DNA of 64,000 bases from DAOMFB01 sp963801475 (GTDB taxonomy: Bacteria > Acidobacteriota > Thermoanaerobaculia > UBA5066): positions 1,674,001 to 1,738,000 of the forward strand of contig CAWDEX010000001.1 of NCBI GenBank assembly GCA_963801475.1, given 5' to 3'. This document shows positions 1 through 7,130 of the stretch, in pieces (the first letter of the stretch is position 1; every line of letters begins with the position of its first letter). The notes beneath the pieces are model-generated. The model worked only from the letters and a program-made list of their open reading frames with translations. It searched no databases and was not told where the DNA came from. A program made the position numbers and the translations under genes.

Positions 1-1
1 C

Positions 2-382
2 GAGGACGGGGGAGAGGAGGAGGAGGCCGACCTGACCGAGGTCTCGCTCTTCGACCTCCTGACGCTCTTCCGCGGCGTCCTCGACCGTTACAAGGCGCAG
101 CATCCCCCCGCGCTGGAGATCGCCCACCAGAAGTTCTCGATCCGCGAGAAGATGGACCAGATGCTCTCCCGGATCCGGACCGCGGCCACGCCGACGCCTC
201 TGACGGAGGTGTTCGCCGCCCTGACGGGGCGCGCGGAGGCGATCGCCGTCTTCCTCGCCGTGCTCGAGCTGCTCCGCCTCCGGATCATCCGGGCGCTCCA
301 GACGGCGGAGTTTGCGGAGATCTACCTTGAGACCACCGGCGAGAACGTCTCCCTCGACGACTATCAGGAGGTCTACCGCTAG
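2..382 (+). CDS. scpA: Segregation and condensation protein A, C-terminal part (cut by window edge)
   Basis: This is the last ~126 residues of ScpA, the kleisin subunit that bridges the heads of the SMC condensin and helps compact and segregate the chromosome. The frame is open from the window edge and ends at TAG 380-382. It shows an acidic linker, then the family's C-terminal winged helix, with the typical ELLRLRIIRALQ helix and an ending in an acidic-aromatic segment. The next gene, scpB, begins on the very next base, the usual scpAB arrangement. The N-terminal SMC-neck-binding half lies outside the window, so the start cannot be seen. Identity rests on the C-terminal fold pattern plus the scpB neighbour. 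Confidence 0.88.
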   Translation, partial: EDGGEEEEADLTEVSLFDLLTLFRGVLDRYKAQHPPALEIAHQKFSIREKMDQMLSRIRTAATPTPLTEVFAALTGRAEAIAVFLAVLELLRLRIIRALQTAEFAEIYLETTGENVSLDDYQEVYR

Positions 383-1039
383 GTGGCGGACGAGACGAAG
401 GATTCCCCCGATCCCGGTGGCCCCGCGGCCCCGGAGGCGTTGCCGGCGGTGGCGCTCGTGGAGGCGTTGCTGTTCGCCTCCGGAAAGCCGGCGGCCGCCG
501 AGCGGCTCGCCGAGGCTGCGGAGCTTCCGCTTCCCGAGGTCGAGGCCGCCCTGGAAGAGGTCGCCCGGCGCTGCGACGCGGAAGGCCGGGGCCTGCGGCT
601 GGATCGCGTGGCTGGCGGCGTCCGTCTGGTGGCGCGAAACGAGTTCGACGCCCCCATCCGTCGCCTCCTCGGCCTCGAGGGGCGGACGAAACTCTCCATC
701 GCCAGCCTCGAGACGCTGGCGATCGTGGCGTACCGACAACCCGTCACGGCTCCGGAGATCGCCGACCTCCGGGGAGTCAACTCCGCTTCCTCGATCCGGA
801 CGCTCCTCGACCGGAAGCTGATCACGACGGCCGGGCGGAAGCCGGTCGTGGGCACGCCGTTTCTCTACAAGACGACGAAGGAGTTTCTCGTCCACTTCGG
901 CCTGGCCGAGCTCGCCGAGCTGCCGAAGCCCGAGGAGCTGGAGGCGCTGTACGGCATCGAAACCTCGACCGGTCCCGACCCGGCGCAGACCGAGCTCTTT
1001 CCGTCCGACGATCCGGGGGAGGGAAGCGATGCCGGCTGA
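383..1039 (+). CDS. scpB: Segregation and condensation protein B
   Basis: ScpB (218 aa) dimerises and binds the kleisin ScpA in the SMC-ScpAB condensin complex. Two tandem winged-helix domains are visible, roughly residues 25-100 and 105-180. The signature second-domain segment ETLAIVAYRQPVTAPEIADL and the closing FLVHFGLAELAELP are typical of the family. A GTG start is used, directly abutting the scpA stop with no spacer, which implies translational coupling. Residues after ~185 form a low-complexity acidic tail. A strong hairpin follows the stop codon. Length is normal for the family. Confidence 0.95.
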   Translation: MADETKDSPDPGGPAAPEALPAVALVEALLFASGKPAAAERLAEAAELPLPEVEAALEEVARRCDAEGRGLRLDRVAGGVRLVARNEFDAPIRRLLGLEGRTKLSIASLETLAIVAYRQPVTAPEIADLRGVNSASSIRTLLDRKLITTAGRKPVVGTPFLYKTTKEFLVHFGLAELAELPKPEELEALYGIETSTGPDPAQTELFPSDDPGEGSDAG

Positions 1040-1058
1040 GCGTCTCCAGAAGCGCCCG

Positions 1059-1088
1059 CCGGGGGGCTGGGCGTCGCGCGCCCCCCGG
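1059..1088 (+). terminator. Perfect 9-bp hairpin between scpB and the pseudouridine synthase gene
   Basis: CCGGGGGGC at 1059-1067 pairs perfectly with GCCCCCCGG at 1080-1088 across a 12-nt loop, 20 bp after the scpB stop. There is no T-run after it, so it is not a textbook intrinsic terminator. It may be a pause or processing element that separates scpAB expression from the downstream genes. Confidence 0.45.
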
Positions 1089-1113
1089 ACCCCCCAGAGG
1101 TTCGAGGTGAATC

Positions 1114-1932
1114 GTGGGCAGTGAGCGGCTCCAGAAGCTGTTGTCCGCGGCCGGGGTGGCCTCGCGGCGCGCGGCCGAGGCGATGATCCTCGAGGGACGC
1201 GTCACGCTGAACGGCAAGGTCGTCAAGGAGCTCGGCACGAAGGCCGACCTCGCCACGGACCACGTCAAGGTGGACGGGAAGCTCCTGCGCCTCCCGACGG
1301 CCCACCGCTACGTCCTCCTCAACAAGCCCCGCGGGCTCGTCGTCACGCGCGACGACCCCGAAGGCCGTCCGACGGTCTTCGCGCTCCTGAGGCTCCGCGT
1401 CGGCGAGCGACTCGTGGCCGTCGGCCGTCTCGACACGGAATCGGAAGGCCTCCTCCTGCTGACGAACGACGGCGCCCTCGTCCAGAAGCTGACGCACCCG
1501 TCCGGCGGGTGCCGGAAGGAGTACGAGGTCAAGGTCTCGGGGATTCCGACGCCCGCCCAGCTCGACCGGCTCCGGCGGGGGATCACGCTCGACGACGGCG
1601 TGCGGACGGCGCCGGCGGCGATCGAGGTCATCGAGACGACGCCCGAGAAGAACGGCGTCGGCGGGAACGCCTGGCTCAAGGTGGTCCTCGGCGAAGGACG
1701 CTCGCGACAGATCCGACGGATGTTCGCGCACGTCGGCCACCAGGTCTCGAAGCTGCGCCGCGTGGCCATCGGCCCGGTCCGCGACGGCGCCCTGCCGGTC
1801 GGCGGCTTCCGGGACCTGACCTCGGGCGAGGTCGACGCGCTCCGGGCGATTCCCCCCGCGCCCCGCCGGGAGGCGGCGCCCCGCAGGGGGCGGTCCCAGG
1901 CGCCGCGGAAACGGGCGGGTCCGCCGCGATGA
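1114..1932 (+). CDS. rluB: rRNA pseudouridine synthase, RluB/RsuA family
   Basis: This 272-aa enzyme isomerises a uridine in rRNA (23S in RluB, 16S in RsuA). An S4 RNA-binding domain occupies about residues 2-50. The catalytic domain carries the GRLDTESEGLLLLTND motif with the nucleophilic aspartate at about residue 107, and ends with the family's GRSRQIRRMF segment. A basic Pro/Arg tail follows residue ~245. The GTG start at 1114 has GAGGTGA just upstream. Its stop overlaps the hisC start by 4 bp (ATGA). The scpB neighbour favours RluB over RsuA, as this pairing is common; substrate specificity is not proven by sequence. Confidence 0.88.
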   Translation: MGSERLQKLLSAAGVASRRAAEAMILEGRVTLNGKVVKELGTKADLATDHVKVDGKLLRLPTAHRYVLLNKPRGLVVTRDDPEGRPTVFALLRLRVGERLVAVGRLDTESEGLLLLTNDGALVQKLTHPSGGCRKEYEVKVSGIPTPAQLDRLRRGITLDDGVRTAPAAIEVIETTPEKNGVGGNAWLKVVLGEGRSRQIRRMFAHVGHQVSKLRRVAIGPVRDGALPVGGFRDLTSGEVDALRAIPPAPRREAAPRRGRSQAPRKRAGPPR

Positions 1933-3077
1933 AGGACACCTCGGTCCGTCCGGCGCCGCGCGCCTGCATCGAGACCCTCGCGCCCTACGTGCCCGGGCGG
2001 CCAATCGAGGAGGTCGAGGCGCAGTACGGCATCCGGGGTGCGGTGAAGCTCGCGTCGAACGAGAACCCGCTCGGCCCGTCGCCGAAGGCCCTCGAGGCCG
2101 CGATGAAAGCCCTCCCCGAGGTGAACAGGTACCCGGACGGCTCGGGGACCTTCCTGAAGCGGGCCCTCTCGGCGCGCTACGGCGTCCCGGTGCGTCAGAT
2201 CGTCCTCGGGGCCGGCGGCTCCGAGCTGATCGACATCGCGGTGCGGACGTACGTCGAGCCTGGCGACGAGGTCCTCGTCCCGCAAGGAATCTTCCGGATG
2301 TTCCCTGTCGCGACGCATCGCGCGGGCGGAACGCTGGTCGAGGTGCCGTCGCCGTTCGCCGGCCTCAAGCCCGACCTGCCCGCCCTCCTCCGGCGGATCG
2401 GCGGCGACACGAAGATCGTCGCCCTCGCGAACCCGAACAACCCGACGGGGACCTACGTCTCGCGCGAAGAGCTGGAGTGGTTCCTCGGAGAGGTCCCGCC
2501 CCACGTGCTCGTCTTCCTGGACGAGGCCTACTTCGAATTCGCCGACGAGGTCGTTCCCGACTACCCGAACGGTCTCACGTACCTCGTGCGCGGGATTCCG
2601 ATGGTCGTCCTCCGGACCTTTTCGAAGATCGTGGGTCTGGCGGGCCTCCGGATCGGGTACGGATTCGCCTCGGAGGACGTGGCGGCGGCCCTCGAGAAGG
2701 TCCGGGAGCCGTTCAACACGACGAGCGTGGCCCAGGCCGCCGCGATCGCCGCCCTCTTCGACGACGAGCACCGGTGGAAGACCCGCGCTCTCGTCGTGGA
2801 GGAGCGGGCCTTCCTCTTCCGCGAGCTGCTCCTCCGCGGCCTGAATCCGTGGCCCTCGGTGGCGAATTTCCTCCTCGTCGAGATTCCCGTCCCCTTCGCG
2901 CCGCTCGAGCCGGAGTTCGCGCGGCGGGGAATCATCGTCCGGCCCATGGGGAGCTGGGGTTTCCCGCGGGGCTTCCGGGTGTCCGTGGGGACCCACGCCG
3001 AGAACGTCCGGTTCCTCGCCGCCGTGGACGAGGTCGCCGCCGCCGGCCTGCTCCGGCCGGACGGAGCCTCGGGATGA
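1929..3077 (+). CDS. hisC: Histidinol-phosphate aminotransferase
   Basis: This PLP-dependent class I/II aminotransferase (382 aa) converts imidazole acetol phosphate to histidinol phosphate in histidine synthesis. Seen in the sequence: KLASNENPLGPSP near residue 40, the aspartate-containing FLDEAYFEF strand, and the PLP lysine at about residue 233 in TFSKIVGLAGLRIGYG. The ATG overlaps the upstream stop in ATGA, and the stop overlaps cmk in the same way, so the three genes are tightly coupled. No other his gene is nearby. HisC-family enzymes can also transaminate aromatic amino acids, and placement beside cmk rather than in a his operon leaves that possibility open. Confidence 0.9.
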   Translation: MKDTSVRPAPRACIETLAPYVPGRPIEEVEAQYGIRGAVKLASNENPLGPSPKALEAAMKALPEVNRYPDGSGTFLKRALSARYGVPVRQIVLGAGGSELIDIAVRTYVEPGDEVLVPQGIFRMFPVATHRAGGTLVEVPSPFAGLKPDLPALLRRIGGDTKIVALANPNNPTGTYVSREELEWFLGEVPPHVLVFLDEAYFEFADEVVPDYPNGLTYLVRGIPMVVLRTFSKIVGLAGLRIGYGFASEDVAAALEKVREPFNTTSVAQAAAIAALFDDEHRWKTRALVVEERAFLFRELLLRGLNPWPSVANFLLVEIPVPFAPLEPEFARRGIIVRPMGSWGFPRGFRVSVGTHAENVRFLAAVDEVAAAGLLRPDGASG

Positions 3078-3742
3078 TCGTCGCCATCGACGGGCCATCC
3101 GGCGTGGGAAAGTCGACCGTCGGAAAGGCCGTCGCCACGCGACTCGGCCTCGCGTATCTCGACACCGGGGCGATGTACCGGGCCGTCGGCCTGGCCGCGA
3201 AGCGCCATGGAATCGTCCTGCCCGTCGCGGAACCGGCCGCGGTCGTCGCCATCGCGGAGCGCGTCACGGTCTCCGTCACCGGGAGCGCCGCGAACGCCCG
3301 GACGTTCCTCGACGGCGAGGACGTGTCGACGGAGATCCGGACCCCCGGGATCTCGATGTACGCCTCGGCGATCTCGGCGATCCCCGGCGTCCGTCGGCGC
3401 CTCGCGGGGATGCAGCGGCAGCTGGCCCGCACGTCGGGGGGCGTCCTCGAGGGGCGCGACATCGGGACGAAGGTCGTCCCCGAGACGCCGCACAAGTTCT
3501 TTCTCACGGCGAGGTCCGAGGTCCGGGCGCGGCGGCGGACCCTCGAACTGGAATCCAGGGGGACGCCGCAGCCGTTCGAGAAGGTCCGGGCCGAGATGGA
3601 GGCGCGCGACCAGGCCGACTCCACCCGCGAGGACTCGCCGCTGAAGCACGACGCGAGCTACATCGTCCTCGACACGTCCGATCTGACGGTCGACGAGGTC
3701 GTCGAAGAAGTGCTCCGGCACGTCGGTGCCGCGGCCGGTTGA
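3074..3742 (+). CDS. cmk: Cytidylate kinase
   Basis: Cytidylate kinase (222 aa) phosphorylates CMP and dCMP with ATP in the cytoplasm. A P-loop IDGPSGVGKST lies at residues 4-14. It is followed by the family motifs YLDTGAMYRAVG, EGRDIGTKV (nucleotide-binding arginine) and RDQADSTREDSPL in the lid region. The ATG sits in an ATGA overlap with hisC. The pair cmk-rpsA is widely conserved in bacteria and is present here, supporting the call. Length is normal. Confidence 0.95.
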   Translation: MIVAIDGPSGVGKSTVGKAVATRLGLAYLDTGAMYRAVGLAAKRHGIVLPVAEPAAVVAIAERVTVSVTGSAANARTFLDGEDVSTEIRTPGISMYASAISAIPGVRRRLAGMQRQLARTSGGVLEGRDIGTKVVPETPHKFFLTARSEVRARRRTLELESRGTPQPFEKVRAEMEARDQADSTREDSPLKHDASYIVLDTSDLTVDEVVEEVLRHVGAAAG

Positions 3743-3849
3743 CCGGTCCCGCTCCAGCGACTAACATCCCCGCTTCGGGTCGGGCTAATTCCTTGTCCAT
3801 CGACGACTTAGTCCGCCCCGGAATCGACCAGAGCGAAGGAGTCCGCCTG

Positions 3850-5571
3850 ATGTCACCGATCGACCCCAAGAAGACCGCCGGCCCGAGGCCCGAGGAACCC
3901 GCCGAGAGCGGCGAGTTTGCGCGGATGCTGGCCGAGAGCGAGCGTTCGCTGCGGGAAGGAGAGCTGATCCGCGGCCGGGTCGTCCAGGTGACGAACGACG
4001 AGATCCTTGTCGACATCGGCTACAAGTCGGAGGGAATGATCCCCCGGCACGAATTCGCCGGCGTCGGAGCCGACAAGCTGCCGCAGCCGGGCGACGAGAT
4101 CGACGCGATCCTCGAGCGGACGGAGAGCTCCTCGGGATACGTGGTCCTCTCGCACGAGCGGGCGCGGCGGAACCGTGCGTGGGACACGGTCGAGGATGCC
4201 TTCAAGACCGGCGCCACGGTCAAGGGGCGCGTCCTGGAGCGGGTCAAGGGAGGCCTGGCCGTGGACATCGGGGTCCGGGCCTTCCTGCCGGGGTCCATTG
4301 CCGATTCGCGACCGCTGAAGAACCTCGACGTCCTCAAGGGACGCGAGCTCGAGTTCCGCGTGGTCGGCCTGGACCGCAAGCGCGGGAACATCGTCCTGTC
4401 GCGCAAGGCGATCCTCGACGAGATCGCCGACGTGAAGCGCAAGGAGGCCCAGGAGGCGCTGGCCGACGGCCGGGTCCTCAAGGGACTGATCAAGAACATC
4501 ACGGACTACGGCGCTTTCGTCGACCTCGGCGGCATCGACGGTCTCCTCCACGTGACCGACATGTCGTGGGGACGGGTCGGCCATCCCTCGGAGGTCGTCA
4601 AGGTCGGCGAGACGGTCGAGGTCAAGGTGCTGAAGTTCGACGCGGAGACGGGCCGGATCTCGCTCGGCATGAAGCAGCTCAGGCCCGACCCGTGGCAGGA
4701 CCTTCCGGCGCATTACCCGGTCGGCGCCCGCGTGCGCGGAAAGGTTGTCTCTCTGACCGACTACGGCGCGTTCGTCGAGCTCGAGGAAGGCGTCGAGGGG
4801 CTGATCCACGTCAGCGAGATGTCGTGGACCAAGCGGATCAAGAACCCCTCGAAACTCCTGAAGGTCGGCGACCTGATCGAGGCCGTGATCGCCGACGTGA
4901 ACTCGGAGACGCGGCGGCTCTCGCTGTCGCTTCGGGCGACGGAGCCCAACCCCTGGGAGCAGCTCGCCGAGAAGTACCGGATCGGGGACCGGATCACCGG
5001 GACGGTGCGCAACCTGACCGACTTCGGCGCGTTCGTCGAGATCGAGGACGGCATCGACGGGCTGGTTCACGTCTCCGACATGTCGTGGGGCCGCCGCGTG
5101 AAGCATCCATCCGAGGTCCTCAAGAAAGGGGACCAGATCCAGGCGATCCTGACGGCGATCGACATCGAGAACCGCCGGATCAGCCTGTCGATCAAGGAGT
5201 TCCGCCCGAACGAATGGGAGCAGTTCGCCGCGGCCCATCAGCCCGGAGATCTCCTCGATGGCACCGTCGCGAAGGTCGCCGACTTCGGCGTCTTCGTGCG
5301 TCTCCCCGAGGGTCTCGAGGGGCTGATGCACGTCTCGGAGACCGACCTTCCGCGCGGCGAGAAGCCGTCCGACCACTTCCGGGAGGGCGACCCCGTTCGC
5401 GTGAGAGTCCTCCGGATCGAGCCGGCGGAGCAGCGGATCGGGCTCTCCTCGCGAGGCGTTTCCCAGGAGGTTTCCGCCCCGGACTCGGCCGCACCCGCCG
5501 ACACCCCGGCCGACGCCCCGACCGACGCGCCGGAGCCGACACACGCGAAAACCGATCCCTCCGAATCGTGA
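3850..5571 (+). CDS. rpsA: 30S ribosomal protein S1
   Basis: S1 (573 aa) binds mRNA at the small ribosomal subunit and assists initiation. Six S1/OB repeats are visible, beginning near residues 38, 121, 207, 292, 378 and 464. The last four show the classic DYGAFV/DFGAFV and GLIHVSEMSW-type motifs, while repeats 1 and 2 are divergent, as in true ribosomal S1. An Ala/Pro/Asp-rich tail ends the protein. I chose ATG 3850 because GAAGGAG lies 8 bp upstream. An in-frame TTG at 3739 would add 37 residues unlike S1. A 107-bp gap after cmk probably carries a promoter, but I cannot assign it firmly. Confidence 0.95.
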   Translation: MSPIDPKKTAGPRPEEPAESGEFARMLAESERSLREGELIRGRVVQVTNDEILVDIGYKSEGMIPRHEFAGVGADKLPQPGDEIDAILERTESSSGYVVLSHERARRNRAWDTVEDAFKTGATVKGRVLERVKGGLAVDIGVRAFLPGSIADSRPLKNLDVLKGRELEFRVVGLDRKRGNIVLSRKAILDEIADVKRKEAQEALADGRVLKGLIKNITDYGAFVDLGGIDGLLHVTDMSWGRVGHPSEVVKVGETVEVKVLKFDAETGRISLGMKQLRPDPWQDLPAHYPVGARVRGKVVSLTDYGAFVELEEGVEGLIHVSEMSWTKRIKNPSKLLKVGDLIEAVIADVNSETRRLSLSLRATEPNPWEQLAEKYRIGDRITGTVRNLTDFGAFVEIEDGIDGLVHVSDMSWGRRVKHPSEVLKKGDQIQAILTAIDIENRRISLSIKEFRPNEWEQFAAAHQPGDLLDGTVAKVADFGVFVRLPEGLEGLMHVSETDLPRGEKPSDHFREGDPVRVRVLRIEPAEQRIGLSSRGVSQEVSAPDSAAPADTPADAPTDAPEPTHAKTDPSES

Positions 5572-5640
5572 CCGCGACGGTGCAAAACGGCAGAAAGCCC
5601 GAGGGGGATGCCCCGGTACGGGCGCCCCGCCGGAGGAACG

Positions 5641-6006
5641 ATGGAGCAGACTGACACTCCCGGAACTCGAAGCGAAGGGACGACGACGAAGGCGGATCTC
5701 GTCGAGGAAGTCGCGAAGGCGACCGACCTGACGAAGAAGCAGGCGGAAGTCATCGTCGAGAAGGTCTTCGAGGGGATCATCGAGTCGCTCCGTGCCGGGC
5801 AGAAGATCGAGCTCCGCGGATTCGGGAGCTTCCGGCTGCGCCAGCGCGGCGCCCGCGTGGCCCGCAACCCGAAGAAGAGCGGCGTCAAGGTCATGGTGCC
5901 GCCGAAGCGGGTCCCCTATTTCAAACCGGGAAAGAAGCTCAAGGAGCTGATCAACCCGGTGACGCCGCCTGCCGCTGCGGGCGAGCCACCCGCCGGCGGG
6001 GGCTGA
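5641..6006 (+). CDS. HU/IHF-family DNA-binding protein
   Basis: This small basic protein (121 aa) bends and compacts DNA as a dimer. It shows the family helix pair (KADLVEEVAKATDLTKKQAE, about residues 13-32), the core RGFGSFRLRQRGARVARNP with the DNA-contacting arm, and the terminal KPGKKLKELIN helix. A Pro/Ala tail of ~14 residues follows. The ATG at 5641 has GGAGGAA at the right distance. An upstream in-frame ATG at 5608 lacks such a site. Its place after rpsA recalls the rpsA-ihfB order of proteobacteria, so an IHF-beta-like role is possible, but HU versus IHF cannot be decided here. Confidence 0.93.
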   Translation: MEQTDTPGTRSEGTTTKADLVEEVAKATDLTKKQAEVIVEKVFEGIIESLRAGQKIELRGFGSFRLRQRGARVARNPKKSGVKVMVPPKRVPYFKPGKKLKELINPVTPPAAAGEPPAGGG

Positions 6007-6010
6007 GGGC

Positions 6011-6047
6011 GGGAGAGGCGAACGCCCGCCTCGCCCGGGCCTCTCTC
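6011..6047 (+). terminator. Hairpin after the HU/IHF gene
   Basis: GGGAGAGGC at 6011-6019 can pair with GCCTCTCTC at 6039-6047 (one G-U pair, 19-nt loop), starting 5 bp after the HU stop and ending 12 bp before the HIT start. No T-run follows, so a role in termination or in attenuation of the next gene is only a suggestion. Confidence 0.3.
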
Positions 6048-6058
6048 GGAGTGACCGC

Positions 6059-6574
6059 ATGGAGATCCTCTTCACCCCGTGGCGTCTCGCCTACCTGACC
6101 GGCGAAACCGGACCGGCAGGGGACGGATGCCTCTTCTGCGGCCTTCACCGGCTCGGGGACGCTGAAGGCCTCATCGTTCACCGGGGGGCGGCGGTTTACG
6201 CCGTGCTGAACCGCTATCCGTATTCCAGCGGCCACATCCTGGTGGCGCCGTATGCCCACCACGGGGCCCTCGGCGCGATGTCCTCGGCCGAGCGCGGCGA
6301 GCTGATGGAGGTCGCCGCCGTCGCCGAGCGGATCCTCGGCGAGGAATACAGGTGCCACGGGCTGAACGTCGGCCTCAACCTCGGCAAGAGCGCCGGGGCG
6401 GGCGTTCCGGGCCACGCGCACCTCCATGTCGTCCCGCGCTGGGACGGGGACACGAACTTCATCACCGTCGTCGGCGGGACACGGACGCTTCCGGAGGATC
6501 TGGCCGTGACGCGCGAGCGCCTCGCCCGGGGATTCGCACGGGCCGCGGCGGCGCGGCCGGAGGAACGGGCCTGA
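6059..6574 (+). CDS. HIT-family nucleotide hydrolase/transferase (Ap4A phosphorylase-like)
   Basis: The 171-aa protein carries the histidine triad GHAHLHVVPRW, with His at about 119, 121 and 123; the middle one is the expected nucleophile. The N-terminal MEILFTPWRLAYL segment and the early CLFC pair match the bacterial HIT branch related to Ap4A phosphorylase, in which cysteines can bind zinc. Likely role: splitting dinucleoside polyphosphates or AMP conjugates. Its stop overlaps the next gene's probable CTG start (CTGA). Exact substrate cannot be told from sequence. Confidence 0.88.
   Translation: MEILFTPWRLAYLTGETGPAGDGCLFCGLHRLGDAEGLIVHRGAAVYAVLNRYPYSSGHILVAPYAHHGALGAMSSAERGELMEVAAVAERILGEEYRCHGLNVGLNLGKSAGAGVPGHAHLHVVPRWDGDTNFITVVGGTRTLPEDLAVTRERLARGFARAAAARPEERA
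6559..6564 (+). promoter_or_regulatory. Shine-Dalgarno GGAGGA positioned for a CTG start
   Basis: GGAGGA lies 6 bp before CTG 6571, inside the end of the HIT gene. The next conventional start (TTG 6595) is 30 bp away, too far for this site, so the ribosome-binding site decides for CTG. Confidence 0.5.
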
Positions 6575-6951
6575 CCGGGCAGCGCGCCGCGCGGTTGCCC
6601 GCCGTCGTCCTGCTGCTGGCCCTCCTCCTGCCCGGACTGGGACAGGTGGCGCTCGGGCGGCGGCGTCGGGGAGTGGCCTTCGCCCTCATCGTGGCCATCA
6701 CGTTTTTCCTGGGTCTGCTCCTGGACGGCACGCTCCCACGCCCGGTCGCCGGGGAGCCTTTCTCGTGGGTCGCCAGCGCGGTCACGGCCACCACGGGTCT
6801 TCTCGGCGGCGCCGCATGGGCCCTCGGGTGGGGACGCGGCGGGCTCGTGGAGACCAACGAGGCGGGGACGGCCTTCCTCCTGACCGCGGGAATCATGTCT
6901 CTGCTCCTCGTTCTCGACGCCGCCCAGCGCGCGTGCCGCCGGGTGCCATGA
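6571..6951 (+). CDS. Small membrane protein, DUF6677-like
   Basis: An integral membrane protein of ~126 aa with about four hydrophobic segments. It shows the motif LLLPGLGQVALGRRRRGVAFAL, which resembles the PGxGq-Y/LGr-RG segment of DUF6677/TM2-like proteins. The preferred start is CTG 6571, forming a CTGA overlap with the HIT stop and preceded by GGAGGA at ideal spacing. The alternative is TTG 6595. It overlaps the next gene by ATGA and sits in a run leading into lpxB and msbA, so an envelope role is plausible. No biochemical function is known to me. Confidence 0.7.
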   Translation: MTGQRAARLPAVVLLLALLLPGLGQVALGRRRRGVAFALIVAITFFLGLLLDGTLPRPVAGEPFSWVASAVTATTGLLGGAAWALGWGRGGLVETNEAGTAFLLTAGIMSLLLVLDAAQRACRRVP

Positions 6952-7130
6952 GCCTCCTCCGCGATCACGCCCTGCTGATGCTCGCCCACGCGACCCTGCT
7001 GGCCGCTTTCCTCGCTCTCCTCTGGCGGGAGGAGCCGCGGGCCGTCCGCCGCTTCTTCGTGACGACGTGGCTGGCTCTGGTCGGCGGAGGCCTGGCGCTC
7101 GCCTGGCTCATGTTCCGCCCTGCTTCATGA
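6948..7130 (+). CDS. Small membrane protein of unknown function
   Basis: A 60-aa protein with two predicted membrane segments (about residues 8-25 and 38-55) separated by a basic loop, REEPRAVRRFF. It starts at ATG 6948 in an ATGA overlap with the preceding membrane gene and ends in an ATGA overlap with lpxB, so it is embedded in a translationally coupled string. I recognise no family. Its coupling to lpxB suggests a link to the envelope or to lipid A assembly, but that is inference from position alone. Confidence 0.65.
   Translation: MSLLRDHALLMLAHATLLAAFLALLWREEPRAVRRFFVTTWLALVGGGLALAWLMFRPAS

Noticed and set aside
3739..3849. N-terminal extension of S1 from TTG 3739
   Set aside because: The added residues do not resemble S1, and the ATG at 3850 has an excellent ribosome-binding site.
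3853..6075. Minus-strand open frame of 740 codons
   Set aside because: Antisense to rpsA and the HU gene. Apparent repeats in it only mirror the S1 repeats.
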